From assembly GCF_000585375.1 (NCBI RefSeq), contig NZ_KK073874.1, positions 6,044,894-6,108,893 on the forward strand: a DNA stretch of 64,000 nt. Direction: 5' to 3'. Origin of the DNA: Cryptosporangium arvum DSM 44712 (lineage in GTDB: Bacteria > Actinomycetota > Actinomycetes > Mycobacteriales > Cryptosporangiaceae). Made by a program: the position numbers and the translations under genes. Positions 22,198 to 31,554 of the stretch are shown in pieces (within the stretch, counting starts at the first letter, position 1; every line of letters begins with the position of its first letter). A model generated the notes under the pieces. It did no database searches and was not told the origin of the DNA. It saw only the letters and a list, made by a program, of their open reading frames with translations.

Positions 22198-23790
22198 TCA
22201 GAACGGTGCGACGGTGAACGCCGAGCCGCTCGTGATGATCGTCTGCCGGGTCGGCGCAGTGTCGTCGTCGTCGACGATGACGACCTGGTACGACCCTTCG
22301 GGCAGGCGAGTCGTGGCCGGGGAGGTCGAGATCGCCGCCGGGTTGGTCGACGCGGAGGCGCCCGCGTTCAGGGTGCAGATCACCTCGGTCTCCGACAGCG
22401 CGACCACGTTGGTGCACTCAGCCGCCTTGGAGTTCGCCGCGCCCGCGTTCGCGCCCACGTCGAAGAGCTTGGTCGGTGTCGTGTTCGTGGGGTCGGCGGT
22501 GCCCTGGACCAGCATGATGTGGTCGTCGCCGGACACTGTGAAGACGAACTGGTCCAGCCCTCCGCCGTAGATGTCCAGGATCGTGCTGCCGGTCGAGGTG
22601 ACCGAGTTCGGCGAGACCGAAATCGCGTCGTAGTACACGTACGGCTTGACCACGTTGCTCTCGGTGTAGGTGACCGAGCCGCCCTCGTTGGACAGGACGA
22701 TGTTCGCGTTACCCGGCGCGTTGGAGGGAACGAGACCGGTGATCGTCTGGTTCGCCGTGCTCACGGTCGGGTTCACCAGCGCCACGCCGCCGATCTTGAC
22801 CGTCGTGGCCGCGGTCAGGTTCGTTCCCCGGATCGTGATCGATCCGCCGCCGAGCGACGGGCCGGAGGTCGAGGTCACCGACGTGATGGTCGGCGCCGCG
22901 TAGACCTTGTACGGAGCCGTCGTCAGCGTGTTGGCCGCAGCGCCGTCGCCGTCATCCCAGACGCAGATGTTGTACTGCGTACCGGCCGGTACCGACTGCA
23001 TCGAGGCCGGCGCCGTGATGACCAGCTTCGAACTGCTCACCACGGTGACCGAGCTGCCCGGCAGGCCGTACGGCGCCGACAGGGTGCCGATGGTCGCGGT
23101 CTGCGCCGTCCCGGTCCCGGACGCGTTGGCCGTCAGCACCGCGGTCGTCGGGCTGGTGACCGAAGCGATCGTCGTCGCGACGTTCGTCGAGTAGACCGTC
23201 GACCCGATGTCGGCGGGGCTGAACGCCGCGGAGGCCGACGAGATGTTCTTGCTGCCGTTGGTCGTGACCAGGTCGGTGACTCGACGGGCGCCGATCAGCA
23301 CGGTCACGCTGCTGGCCGATGCCGTGGTCGCGGTCGAGAGGACGACGGTGGTCGCGTTCGTGACCGTCGAGATCGTGGTCCCCGGCGCAATACCGGTACC
23401 GGCGACCACGCGTCCGACGTCGGAGCTGACGAAGTTCGCCGTGGCCGACACCAGGGAGGTGCTGGTAGCGATGACACCGTCGGAGACCGACCGGCTCACG
23501 GCCGGGATGGCCTGCGCCGTGGTCGGGCAAGCCCCGGTCACGAACTGCACCGCGTTGGCGTCGATCGCGCCGTTCGTGTTGGCGACGTTCAGGGTCGTGC
23601 CCGACCGGAAGGTGTTCGCCGGCGCGTTGATGCTGATGATCGCCCCGGCAGCGCCGCTGGAGGGCGTCGCGGTGGCGGTGACGATGGCCTCGGCCGGGTT
23701 CCCGACGCTCACGAGCGCGGCGGTGGCGACGAGAGCAGTAGTGCCGACCACGGCGGGCCAAAGCGCTCTGCGGGTAGTTTGTCTGCCCAT
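22198..23790 (-). CDS. Large secreted protein with IPT/TIG domain
   Basis: A 530-residue exported protein. The signal peptide is MGRQTTRRALWPAVVGTTAL plus more hydrophobic residues, cleaved near NPAEA. The mature N-terminal half contains two similar beta-rich units of about 55-60 residues: VSATANFVSSDVGRVVAGTG and ISSASAAFSPADIGSTVYST, each followed by a TTVVLST / TTAVLTA strand. This is a repeat seen in phage-tail-like and adhesin proteins. A TIG domain begins PTITSVTSTSGPSLGGGSIT, and a unit with two Cys (KAAECTNVVALSETEVICTL) precedes the C-terminus AFTVAPF. It differs from the three TIG paralogues at 10-14 kb. ATG 23790 has aggagg 12 bases upstream. Likely surface or matrix protein. Confidence 0.85.
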   Translation of the reverse strand: MGRQTTRRALWPAVVGTTALVATAALVSVGNPAEAIVTATATPSSGAAGAIISINAPANTFRSGTTLNVANTNGAIDANAVQFVTGACPTTAQAIPAVSRSVSDGVIATSTSLVSATANFVSSDVGRVVAGTGIAPGTTISTVTNATTVVLSTATTASASSVTVLIGARRVTDLVTTNGSKNISSASAAFSPADIGSTVYSTNVATTIASVTSPTTAVLTANASGTGTAQTATIGTLSAPYGLPGSSVTVVSSSKLVITAPASMQSVPAGTQYNICVWDDGDGAAANTLTTAPYKVYAAPTITSVTSTSGPSLGGGSITIRGTNLTAATTVKIGGVALVNPTVSTANQTITGLVPSNAPGNANIVLSNEGGSVTYTESNVVKPYVYYDAISVSPNSVTSTGSTILDIYGGGLDQFVFTVSGDDHIMLVQGTADPTNTTPTKLFDVGANAGAANSKAAECTNVVALSETEVICTLNAGASASTNPAAISTSPATTRLPEGSYQVVIVDDDDTAPTRQTIITSGSAFTVAPF

Positions 23791-24373
23791 CTGAATGCGT
23801 TTCCTCCTAATACCAGGGGCGATCGCGGCCCCTTCGATTGCCTGCTCAACCGACCGCGGCGCACATCGCACAGCGCGGTAGGGACGCTCGAACCGAAACC
23901 CCGGCGTCGGACGCCGGCCCGCTCGACGAGCCGTGTGACTACGTCCTGCTTAAGTCGCGCAGCACGATGTCCGCCGCGGCCGGTTGTCGACGACACCCGC
24001 TGACCGAACGCGACATGCCCGCCGGTTCGAGCCGGCCCTGGTCTTCCGCGCAGACCGGATCGGCCGTCACGAACGCCTCGTGACAGCACGTCGTCCACCG
24101 TGAGACATGGGTTCTCCGTCGAGGCACGGCACCTGGACCGAATCGGACAGCCGATCCACGTGCGAGAAAAAGCTCATCGATACGCGTTTCGGACAATAAC
24201 GTATGTAAGCCGCACATACGAGAGCCCGATGCGACCGATTCGCACGGATATTGCCCTCTATCGCCCCCGCGAGTCTTGCTCACGGCGCGCCTAGTACCCA
24301 GTAGACGATTTTGGTGCAATCTGGTCATCGATCGGTACCTGGAGGAACGAGTTCGAGCATCGGGAGGAGCCGG
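23791..24373. other. Intergenic region with an AT-rich segment and a small dyad
   Basis: This 583-base stretch separates divergent genes (TIG protein and DUF4232 lipoprotein). The first 330 bases have normal GC and no convincing reading frame. About 24160-24320 is clearly AT-richer than the rest of the window and contains a dyad, CGTATGT-N7-ACATACG (24200-24206 and 24214-24220). It probably holds the promoter and perhaps an operator for the lipoprotein gene at 24374. Confidence 0.55.
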
Positions 24374-25078
24374 ATGGTGAATCGCCGCGCGAGCGCGAGT
24401 CTGCGGCTGGCCGTCGCCGGGGTGCTGCTCACCGGCTGCGTCGGCGCGTGTGGGTCGGACGACGACTCACCGTCGACGGAATCGCCGAATCCGTCGTCCA
24501 CCGCGGCGGCACTGTCCCCGGTGCCGACGTCAGTCCCGACCTCCGCCGGAAGCACGGCCGCACCCACCGAAGCCGCACCCGACGCACCGGAGGCTCCGGT
24601 GGCCGCTGGTACCGGACGGGCCGTGCCGTCGGATTCGGGACCGTGCACGTCGAACCAGTTGACCACCCGGGTGATCCGCCAGGCGAGCCGCGAGGGCGGC
24701 ACCCAGGCATCCGCGCTCGTCACCCTGACGAACGTTTCCAACCGGGGATGCACGGTCGAGGGCTGGGCGGCGTTGCGTCTCGCCGACGGCGACAAGTCCG
24801 CGCCGCTGCGAGCGGAAAAGGTGCTTCAGCCGGCACCGCCGAACCTGGTCGGCGTGCCACCGGGGCGGAGCGCGTTCGCCGGCCTGCGATGGCGTGCTTG
24901 CTCTCCGCCGGCGCCGACCTGCCTGACCGGCACCCGGATCGAGGTGACGCCTCCGGGCACCAAGTCGGCCGACCGAGCCACGTTGATCGGCCTCTCCGCA
25001 GGCGGGAAGTCGATTGCCATGGAGGCCCCGCAGATCAGCCCTTTCCAGCCATCCACGCAGGACATCGTCAACTGGTAG
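24374..25078 (+). CDS. DUF4232 lipoprotein 1
   Basis: A 234-residue lipoprotein. Signal peptide with lipobox VLLTGC (Cys about 27), a Ser/Pro/Ala-rich linker to about residue 85, then one DUF4232 domain. The domain has the family features PCTSNQLTTRVIRQ, LTNVSNRGCTVEGWAALRL and a second Cys pair (RWRACSPPAPTCLTGTRIEV), ending QDIVNW. DUF4232 domains are found in actinobacterial extracytoplasmic proteins of unknown role. ATG 24374 has gggaggag upstream. A paralogue follows 69 bases downstream. Confidence 0.85.
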   Translation: MVNRRASASLRLAVAGVLLTGCVGACGSDDDSPSTESPNPSSTAAALSPVPTSVPTSAGSTAAPTEAAPDAPEAPVAAGTGRAVPSDSGPCTSNQLTTRVIRQASREGGTQASALVTLTNVSNRGCTVEGWAALRLADGDKSAPLRAEKVLQPAPPNLVGVPPGRSAFAGLRWRACSPPAPTCLTGTRIEVTPPGTKSADRATLIGLSAGGKSIAMEAPQISPFQPSTQDIVNW

Positions 25079-25147
25079 GCCGCATCAGCCTCGGAACCAT
25101 CCGATCCGGAACCGCGAACACTGTGAGCTGGTAGTCAGGAGATCGTC

Positions 25148-25849
25148 GTGCGCCGTTGTTTCGTCGTGGGAAGCGGGCTGATCCTGACGCTCTGTGCCGC
25201 GAGTGGCTGCGGCGGATCCGGGGATTCTGGCACGCCCAACGTGCGGCCGCCCGGTGGCGTCGCGCCCTTCACCACGCCCGCCGACGAGGAGGAGCAGGCG
25301 CGCTCGCAGCCGCTCGAGCCGGTCCTCACCACCGCGCCGCCCTCGCTCGGGCCTACCTCGCCGCCCACACCGGCCACTCAGGCGCCGCCGCCGGCGCCGG
25401 GCAACCTCGCGCCGTGCAAGACCGCGGGGCTCAACGTCCGCGTGATCCGTCAGCTCGGGACGAGCAAGAACGCGCCCGGCGTGGGGCTGATCGCGCTCCG
25501 GAACACCGGTACGAAGACTTGCGCGCTCAGTGGGTGGCCTGCGGTCGGGCTCACGAAGGCCGGGGCGCTGCTCGGTGTGCCGGCGACGAACGTCAACAAG
25601 CCGCGCAAACCGGTCGGGATGGCGCTTCAGCCGCAGCGGACCGCGTTCGCGGGGCTGCAGTGGCGTGGGTGCGCGCCGACGGCGACCGGGTGCAAGAGCG
25701 GCGACGGGTTCCGGGTCGGGGCGCCGGGGTCGGGCACCGTGGCGGCCGAGCTCAGCGGGTTCTCGACCGTCGAGCAGAAGGGGTTTCCGGTGAGCGCGAT
25801 CCTGGTCGGCTCGCTCCAGCCCACCACCACGGACATCATCAGCTGGTGA
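25148..25849 (+). CDS. DUF4232 lipoprotein 2
   Basis: A 233-residue paralogue of the preceding protein. Its lipobox is AASGC (Cys about 21), followed by a Pro-rich linker and DUF4232 domain. Conserved features are PCKTAGLNVRVIRQ, LRNTGTKTCALSGWPAVGL, a Cys pair (RGCAPTATGCKSG) and the end TDIISW. The two proteins share the same architecture and near-identical C-terminal motifs (TQDIVNW, TTDIISW), so they arose by tandem duplication and then diverged in the linker. GTG 25148 has aggag upstream. The stop codon lies in a strong terminator stem. Confidence 0.85.
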   Translation: MRRCFVVGSGLILTLCAASGCGGSGDSGTPNVRPPGGVAPFTTPADEEEQARSQPLEPVLTTAPPSLGPTSPPTPATQAPPPAPGNLAPCKTAGLNVRVIRQLGTSKNAPGVGLIALRNTGTKTCALSGWPAVGLTKAGALLGVPATNVNKPRKPVGMALQPQRTAFAGLQWRGCAPTATGCKSGDGFRVGAPGSGTVAAELSGFSTVEQKGFPVSAILVGSLQPTTTDIISW

Positions 25850-25882
25850 TCGGCCCGCGCCGGCTGCGGCGCGGGCCGATCA
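25847..25882. terminator. Bidirectional terminator between DUF4232 and pafA
   Basis: Perfect 16-base arms tgatcggcccgcgccg (25847-25862) and its complement (25867-25882) with a 4-base loop. The left arm includes the DUF4232 stop codon, and pafA ends 4 bases after the right arm. It serves convergent genes; no T-run. Confidence 0.8.
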
Positions 25883-25885
25883 GGC

Positions 25886-27244
25886 TCACATGCTCGCGAT
25901 CAGTCGGTCGACGCGCTCGTCGACCGAGCGGAACGGGTCCTTGCAGAGCACCGTGCGCTGGGCCTGGTCGTTCAGCTTCAGGTGCACCCAGTCCACGGTG
26001 AAGTCGCGCCGGCGCTCCTGCGCTTTACGGATGAACTCGCCGCGCAGGCGGGCCCGCGTGGTCTGCGGCGGCACCGACTTGGCCGCGAACACGTCCAGGT
26101 CGCGTGTGGTGCGTTCGACCGCGCCGCGCTTCTCCATCACCTGGAACACGCCCCGGCCGCGCCGGATGTCGTGGTAGGCCAGGTCGAGCTGGGCGACCCG
26201 CGGGCTCGACATCGACAGTCCGTGCCGCTCGGAGTAGCGCTCGATCAGCTTGAGCTTGGTGACCCAGTCGATCTCGCGTTCCACCGACGCCAGGTCGTCG
26301 CCCTCGACGGCCTTGAGCACGCGGCCCCACAGGTCGATGATGCGACGCGCGGCCGGCCCGCCGCCGTAGCGCTCGACGAACTCCGAGGCCTTGGAGTGGT
26401 ACTCCATCTGGATGTCGAGCGCGCTGATTTCCTTGCCGTTGGCCAGGCGCACGGTGCGCCGGCCGGTGATGTCGTGCGACACCTCGCGGATCGCCCGGAT
26501 CGGGTTCTCGAGCGTGAGGTCCTTCATCGTGACGCCGGCCTCGATCATGCGCAGCACGATGTCGGCCGCGCCCACCTTGAGCAGCGTCGTGACCTCGTTC
26601 ATGTTCGAGTCACCGACGATGACGTGCAGCCGGCGGAAGCGCTCGGCGTCGGCGTGCGGCTCGTCGCGGGTGTTGATGATCGGGCGCGACCGGGTGGTCG
26701 CCGACGAGACGCCCTCCCAGATGTGCTCGGCGCGCTGCGAAAGGCAGTACACCGCGCCGCGCGGCGTCTGCAGCACCTTGCCGGCGCCGCAGATGAGCTG
26801 ACGGGTGACGAGGAACGGGATCAGCACGTCGGCCAGGCGTGCGAACTCACCGTGCCGCGAGACCAGGTAGTTCTCGTGGCACCCGTACGAGTTGCCGGCC
26901 GAGTCGGTGTTGTTCTTGAACAGGTAGATGTCCCCGGCAATGCCCTCGTCACGCAGCCGGCGCTCGGCGTCGACGAGCAGACCTTCGAGGATGCGCTCGC
27001 CGGCCCGGTCGTGCGTGACCAGGTCGGCGACCGAGTCACACTCCGGGGTGGCGTACTCGGGGTGGGAGCCCACGTCGAGATACAACCGGGCACCGTTGCG
27101 GAGAAAGACATTGCTCGACCGGCCCCACGACACCACGCGCCGGAACAAATACCGCGCCACCTCGTCAGGCGAGAGACGCCGCTGGCCCCGGAACGTACAC
27201 GTGACTCCGTACTCGGTCTCGAGACCGAAGATCCGCCGCTCCAT
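25886..27244 (-). CDS. pafA: Pup--protein ligase PafA
   Basis: A 452-residue ligase of the glutamine-synthetase-like carboxylate-amine family that attaches Pup to lysines of proteins destined for the mycobacterial-type proteasome. Signature elements are [18 protein letters not shown], the catalytic loop [35 protein letters not shown] and the C-terminal domain ending [17 protein letters not shown]. Full length. It stands apart from other Pup-proteasome genes: no pup, prcBA, dop or arc is in the window, and pafBC lies 5 kb away. The upstream gene on the same strand is rfbC, so pafA is likely transcribed from the 90-base gap between them. Confidence 0.96.
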   Translation of the reverse strand: MERRIFGLETEYGVTCTFRGQRRLSPDEVARYLFRRVVSWGRSSNVFLRNGARLYLDVGSHPEYATPECDSVADLVTHDRAGERILEGLLVDAERRLRDEGIAGDIYLFKNNTDSAGNSYGCHENYLVSRHGEFARLADVLIPFLVTRQLICGAGKVLQTPRGAVYCLSQRAEHIWEGVSSATTRSRPIINTRDEPHADAERFRRLHVIVGDSNMNEVTTLLKVGAADIVLRMIEAGVTMKDLTLENPIRAIREVSHDITGRRTVRLANGKEISALDIQMEYHSKASEFVERYGGGPAARRIIDLWGRVLKAVEGDDLASVEREIDWVTKLKLIERYSERHGLSMSSPRVAQLDLAYHDIRRGRGVFQVMEKRGAVERTTRDLDVFAAKSVPPQTTRARLRGEFIRKAQERRRDFTVDWVHLKLNDQAQRTVLCKDPFRSVDERVDRLIASM

Positions 27245-27334
27245 GATTGAACATTAGCCGTCGTGGCACGCCCGCACCCGGCAACAGCGAGCGTGCCCGA
27301 TTTGCCCCGTAGGACAGTCGCTCTCCGTTTCGGT

Positions 27335-27934
27335 TCAGCCCTGGTTCAGCAACGCGTAGTAGCGCTTGCACTCTTCGTAGTTGGGCAGCGATCCGTCCGC
27401 GAGCGCGGACGCCAGCGACGGAGCGGCCGCGTCCTTCGCCGACAACTGCGGCTCGGACGCCGGCCAGTCGATGCCCAGATCCGGGTCCAGCGGGTGGATC
27501 GCGTGTTCGCGCGCGGGTGCGAACGGCTCCGAGCACAGGTAGGTCAGCGTGGCGTCGTCGCTCAACGCGCAGAACCCGTGCCCGAGCCCCTCCGCGATGT
27601 ACACCGCGCGCCGGTCGGTCTCGTCGAGGCGAACCATCTCGTGCTGACCGTAGGTCGGCGAACCCACCCGCAGGTCGACGATGACGTCGACCACGGCACC
27701 GCGCACGCACGTGACGTACTTGGCCTGGCTCGGCGGCACGTCGGCGAAGTGGATCCCCCGCACGACACCCCGCGCCGACACCGAGAGGTTGCCCTGCGCG
27801 AGCCGCAGCGGATGCCCCACCGCCTCGGCCAGATGGTCGAACCGGTACCACTCGGTGAACAGACCACGCGGGTCGCCGTGCTGGACCGGCGTGATCTCCC
27901 ACGCGCCGTCGATGCTCAGGGGTCGAATCTTCAC
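27335..27934 (-). CDS. rfbC: dTDP-4-dehydrorhamnose 3,5-epimerase
   Basis: A 199-residue cupin-fold epimerase, third step of dTDP-L-rhamnose synthesis. Conserved features are DPRGLFTEWYR, the catalytic His in ARGVVRGIHFADVPPSQAKYV, GAVVDVIVDLRVGSPTYGQ and the second His region YIAEGLGHGFCAL. GTG start. The other three rhamnose genes (rfbA at 30323, rfbB and rfbD from 31555) lie within 6 kb but on different transcripts. Confidence 0.94.
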   Translation of the reverse strand: MKIRPLSIDGAWEITPVQHGDPRGLFTEWYRFDHLAEAVGHPLRLAQGNLSVSARGVVRGIHFADVPPSQAKYVTCVRGAVVDVIVDLRVGSPTYGQHEMVRLDETDRRAVYIAEGLGHGFCALSDDATLTYLCSEPFAPAREHAIHPLDPDLGIDWPASEPQLSAKDAAAPSLASALADGSLPNYEECKRYYALLNQG

Positions 27935-27957
27935 GCGGCCACCGTAGCGGCCCGGGC

Positions 27958-28575
27958 TCAGGGCTTGCGGCCCACGGTCACGAACTCGTTGTAGGCGAAG
28001 AACTTGCCCGCGAACCGCGGAAACGGGAACGAATACGTCTTCTCCACCGACAGGCCGACGTCCTTCGCCAGCGCCGAGACCTCGTCGAAACCGCTGAAGC
28101 GGACGTGGGTCGCGTCGGTGGTGTAGCCCTTTTCCTGCGGGGTGATGAAGACGATGCGCCCACCGGAGCGCAGGTACGGCAGGTAGGACTCGACGACGGC
28201 CTTGGCCTCGGGCTCCAGCAGGTGCTCGACCAGGTGGGACGCGAGGATCGCGTCGAACGAGTCGGGCTTGGCGTCCGCGGAGGCGTGGAACTCGTCCACC
28301 GTGTACGCGGTGAACCCGCGCTGCCGGGCGATCTCGATCGACGTGGCGTTGTGGTCGACCCCGACCGGCGCCGGGTTCTTGCCGTCGGCGAGGTGCGACA
28401 GGTTACGCCCGATGCCGCAGCCGACGTCGAGCGTGCGGCCGAGCCGGAGCCGGCGCAGGTTCCACCGGTACGGGGCCTGGACGTTGAGCACCTGCTTCCA
28501 GCGCGCGGTTTCCAGCCGCTGGAGCCGCTCGGCGTAGTCCGCTCCGGCGGTTCCCGGACCGTCGTTGGTGGCCAC
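27958..28575 (-). CDS. Class I SAM-dependent methyltransferase
   Basis: A soluble methyltransferase of about 205 residues. Motif I is RTLDVGCGIGRNLSHLA, motif II-like VGVDHNATSIEIAR, post-II FDAILASHLVEHL, and the end is FFAYNEFVTVGRKP. GTG 28575 (VATNDGPGTAG) is favoured by agagagg six bases upstream; GTG 28581 and ATG 28599 are alternatives. It lies 23 bases upstream of rfbC on the same strand, so the two are probably co-transcribed and it may modify a lipid or sugar of the surface-glycan pathway. The substrate is not predictable. Confidence 0.85.
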   Translation of the reverse strand: MATNDGPGTAGADYAERLQRLETARWKQVLNVQAPYRWNLRRLRLGRTLDVGCGIGRNLSHLADGKNPAPVGVDHNATSIEIARQRGFTAYTVDEFHASADAKPDSFDAILASHLVEHLLEPEAKAVVESYLPYLRSGGRIVFITPQEKGYTTDATHVRFSGFDEVSALAKDVGLSVEKTYSFPFPRFAGKFFAYNEFVTVGRKP

Positions 28576-28655
28576 GGTCACCCTCTCTGGTCGAGCCATG
28601 TGACCCCGGCACCCTATCGCCCGGTGGACACGAGGGTCCCGCGCCCCCGGGACCC

Positions 28656-28682
28656 TCAACCTGGATGGGTAGCCGCCGATAG
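28656..28682 (+). promoter_or_regulatory. FliA/WhiG-type (sigma-28) promoter of the chemoreceptor gene
   Basis: TCAA at 28656-28659, 15 bases, then GCCGATAG at 28675-28682, fitting TAAA/TCAA-N15-GCCGATAA with one mismatch in each element. The expected start site is near 28690 and the chemoreceptor ATG at 28721. Chemoreceptors are classic sigma-28 targets. Confidence 0.75.
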
Positions 28683-28720
28683 AGCAGCAAAACTCGCGGG
28701 ACTGTGAAAAGGGGGGCACG

Positions 28721-30313
28721 ATGGCCATTGCCTCGATCCACCGGATGAGCATTCGCAGCAACATGGTCGTCACCGCCGCCGTCGCACTTCTCGCGGCCGC
28801 AGCCATCGGTGGCGTGAGCCTCGTGCAGATGAACCGGATCGCGGACCGGGCCAAAGCGATCCACAGTCAATCGGTCGAGCCGCTGAGGGTCATCGGTGAG
28901 GTACAGCAGACCGTCTGGCACTTCCGGTGGGCCAGTCTCTCCGCCACGACCGCCACCGACGCGGCGAGCGAGGCGAAGTACAAGACGATCACCAGCGAGC
29001 AGCTGGACGCCCTCGACGGCTACATCGCGGACTTCCAGCGGTCGGCCGCATCGCCGGCCGAGAAGGCGGCCTTCGCGAAATTCACCGAGGCCTGGGGCGT
29101 GTACCTGGAGCTACGGAAGCAGTCGACGGCGCTGAAGGCCGCCGGGCGCCTGGCCGAGTGGCAGACGTTCCGGTCCGAGAAGCTGAACCCGCAGACCGCC
29201 GTGGCGATCGAGGCCCTCGACAAAGCCAAGTCGCTGCTGACCGAGGACGCCGCCGCCGCGGCTGCCGACGCGAAGAGCACGGCCGGGAACGCCCGGATCA
29301 TGATCCTCGTGGTGTTGTGCCTCGGCATCGCGCTCACCGCGAGCCTGGCGCTGGCCGCAGCGGGATCCATGGTCCGCCGCGTCCACGCGCTCCGCGATCA
29401 GCTCCGCGCGATCTCCGAGGGTGACCTCGCGCAGCGTCCGGTGGACGAGGCACCGAACGAGATCGGTGAGATGTCCCGCGCGGTGCACCAGGCGGCGGAG
29501 CGGATGCGGACCACGATCCTCACGCTCGCCGAGACCAGCGTCGGGCTCTCCCGCAGCGCGGCGTCGCTGCAGGGCGCCAGCCAGGAGCTCACCGAGAACG
29601 CCGACCGGGCCAGCCAGCAGGTGTCGGCGCTGGACACCGCGGCCGGCGAGGTGACCGGTGGCGTGCAGGCGGTGGCCGGCGGTGCCCAGGAGATGGGCGC
29701 GGCGATCCGCGAGATCTCGGTCAACGCGTCGGACGCCGCCACGGTGGCCAATCAGGCGGTGGAGTCGGCCGCGGCGACCCAGCAGGTCATGGTGCGCCTC
29801 GGCAACTCCTCCAGCGAGATCGGCAGCGTACTCAAGGCCATCACCGCGATCGCCGAGCAGACGAACCTGCTCGCGCTCAACGCAACGATCGAGGCGGCCC
29901 GCGCGGGCGAGAGCGGCAAGGGGTTCGCGGTCGTCGCCGGCGAGGTGAAGGACCTCGCGCAGGAGACCGCGAAGGCGACCGACGAGATCGGCCGCCGGAT
30001 CGACGCGATCCAGCAGGACACCCGCAGCGCCGCCGACGCGATCGCGAGCATCAGCGAGATCATCGGCAAGATCAACGACTACCAGACGACGATCGCCTCG
30101 GCCGTCGAGGAGCAGAGCGCGACGACGGCCGGCATGACCGGCGACCTCGACCGGGTCGCCGGGGGCACCGGGGAGATCAGCGGTCAGCTGAGCCAGGTCG
30201 CCCAGCTCACCCAGGCGACCGAGGGCGCGGCCCGGGCCACCCGGACGGCGGCCGGTGAGCTGGACGTCGCGTCGGAGCAGCTGCGTGCCGCGATCGGCAC
30301 GTTCCGCTACTAG
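28721..30313 (+). CDS. Methyl-accepting chemotaxis protein
   Basis: Transmembrane chemoreceptor of 530 residues. It has a membrane helix at about 15-38, an extracellular four-helix-bundle sensor at about 39-190, a second membrane helix at about 193-213 ([19 protein letters not shown]), HAMP at about 215-268, and a long cytoplasmic signalling coiled coil. The hairpin tip is [20 protein letters not shown] followed by [20 protein letters not shown]. It should control CheA and so flagellar rotation. No che or flagellar gene lies in the window. There is no C-terminal CheR-docking pentapeptide. It interrupts the rhamnose-gene region, has its own sigma-28-type promoter, and ends 9 bases from the convergent rfbA stop. 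Confidence 0.96.
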   Translation: MAIASIHRMSIRSNMVVTAAVALLAAAAIGGVSLVQMNRIADRAKAIHSQSVEPLRVIGEVQQTVWHFRWASLSATTATDAASEAKYKTITSEQLDALDGYIADFQRSAASPAEKAAFAKFTEAWGVYLELRKQSTALKAAGRLAEWQTFRSEKLNPQTAVAIEALDKAKSLLTEDAAAAAADAKSTAGNARIMILVVLCLGIALTASLALAAAGSMVRRVHALRDQLRAISEGDLAQRPVDEAPNEIGEMSRAVHQAAERMRTTILTLAETSVGLSRSAASLQGASQELTENADRASQQVSALDTAAGEVTGGVQAVAGGAQEMGAAIREISVNASDAATVANQAVESAAATQQVMVRLGNSSSEIGSVLKAITAIAEQTNLLALNATIEAARAGESGKGFAVVAGEVKDLAQETAKATDEIGRRIDAIQQDTRSAADAIASISEIIGKINDYQTTIASAVEEQSATTAGMTGDLDRVAGGTGEISGQLSQVAQLTQATEGAARATRTAAGELDVASEQLRAAIGTFRY

Positions 30314-30322
30314 GCGCCTCGG

Positions 30323-31186
30323 CTAGGAACCGAGTAGCTCGATCAGGTAGTCGCCGTAGCCGGACTTGCGCAGCGGCTCGGCCAGGGCGCGCAGCTGCTC
30401 GTCGTCGATGTAGCCCTGTCGCCAGGCCACCTCCTCGACGCAGCCGATCTTGAAGCCCTGCCGTTCCTCGATGACCCGCACGTACTCGGCGGCCTGCACC
30501 AGCGAGGTGAACGTCCCGGTGTCCAGCCAGGCGGTGCCCCGATCGAGCACCGTGACCTTGAGCTGCTGCTCGTCGAGGTAGGCCTGGTTGACCGCGGTGA
30601 TCTCCAGCTCGCCCCGGGCCGAGGGCTGCAGACCCTTGGTGATCTCCACGACCCGGTTGTCGTAGAAGTACAGCCCCGGTACGACATATTTGCTCTTCGG
30701 CTTCTCCGGCTTCTCCTCCAGGGAGAGCACGGTGCCGGTCTCGTCGAACTCCACGACGCCGTAGGCCTCGGGGTTGGCGACCGGATAGGCGAAGACCCGA
30801 CCCCCGGTCAGACCGTTGTGGGTCGAGAGCTGCCGGCCCAGGCCGGCCCCGTGGAAGATGTTGTCACCCAGCACCAGCGCCACCGGCTGGTCACCGATGA
30901 ACTGCTCACCGATGAGGAACGCCTGCGCGATGCCGTCGGGAGACGGCTGCACCGCGTACTGGATGTCCATGCCCCAGCGCGATCCGTCGCCGAGCAACCG
31001 CTCGAACTGCGCCGCGTCACCCGGTGTCGTGATCACGAGGACCTCACGAACACCCGCGTACATCAGCGTCGAGAGCGGGTAGTACACCATCGGTTTGTCG
31101 AAGACAGGCATGAGCTGCTTCGACACCGCGTGAGTAATCGGCCACAAGCGTGAACCTGTGCCGCCGGCCAGGAGGATTCCGCGCAC
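30323..31186 (-). CDS. rfbA: Glucose-1-phosphate thymidylyltransferase
   Basis: A 287-residue nucleotidyltransferase that makes dTDP-glucose, first step of dTDP-rhamnose synthesis. Features are the nucleotide-binding [47 protein letters not shown], and [16 protein letters not shown]-like and [20 protein letters not shown] segments. Full length with the usual N-terminus. It is on the minus strand, opposite to rfbB and rfbD, with a small hypothetical gene upstream. Confidence 0.96.
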   Translation of the reverse strand: MRGILLAGGTGSRLWPITHAVSKQLMPVFDKPMVYYPLSTLMYAGVREVLVITTPGDAAQFERLLGDGSRWGMDIQYAVQPSPDGIAQAFLIGEQFIGDQPVALVLGDNIFHGAGLGRQLSTHNGLTGGRVFAYPVANPEAYGVVEFDETGTVLSLEEKPEKPKSKYVVPGLYFYDNRVVEITKGLQPSARGELEITAVNQAYLDEQQLKVTVLDRGTAWLDTGTFTSLVQAAEYVRVIEERQGFKIGCVEEVAWRQGYIDDEQLRALAEPLRKSGYGDYLIELLGS

Positions 31187-31261
31187 GGCGGGAAGCCTAC
31201 GCGATCGGGGTGACCGCGCGTGTTCCCCGCCGGACGCCTCCGCCGGCTGCCGTGAGCCGCG

Positions 31262-31468
31262 TTACTCCTTCTCGCCATTGAGCTCGGGGATCGCGTCGAC
31301 GCCGAGATCCCCGGCGGCGACGGCGCCGGCGGCCCCGAGCGTGCCCGGCGCCACCTGCGTCTCGCGGTGGGCGTCCTCGGCGGTCCGGCCGGCCGACGGG
31401 TCACCGGGGCGGGGCAATCCGGATCCTTCACCGACCGGCTGGTTGTGAAAATCGGATGACGTTGTCAT
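31262..31468 (-). CDS. Small hydrophilic hypothetical protein
   Basis: A 68-residue reading frame (MTTSSDFHNQPVGEGSG to IPELNGEKE), acidic and probably disordered, without membrane segment or recognised domain. No clear ribosome-binding site precedes the ATG. Codon use is unremarkable, and it neatly fills the space between rfbA and rfbB. I rate it as possible rather than certain. Confidence 0.45.
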   Translation of the reverse strand: MTTSSDFHNQPVGEGSGLPRPGDPSAGRTAEDAHRETQVAPGTLGAAGAVAAGDLGVDAIPELNGEKE

Positions 31469-31539
31469 GGAACGGACATACCCGGCAGTGACCGCCGTAT
31501 GCGTGGCTCGGCGATTCACGATCTGTCGCCCCTGGTGAC

Positions 31540-31545
31540 TACACT
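31540..31545 (+). promoter_or_regulatory. Putative -10 element of rfbB
   Basis: TACACT lies 9 bases before the GTG start of rfbB, giving a leaderless or very short-leader transcript, as is frequent in actinomycetes. A weak -35 (TTCACG, 31515-31520) has a 19-base spacer. Inference from position only. Confidence 0.4.
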
Positions 31546-31554
31546 CCGGTCCCC

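Noticed and set aside
22519-24003. Long plus-strand frame opposite the large TIG gene
   Set aside because: Arg/Gly/Asp-rich antisense translation without any domain; the minus-strand protein has a signal peptide and TIG motifs.
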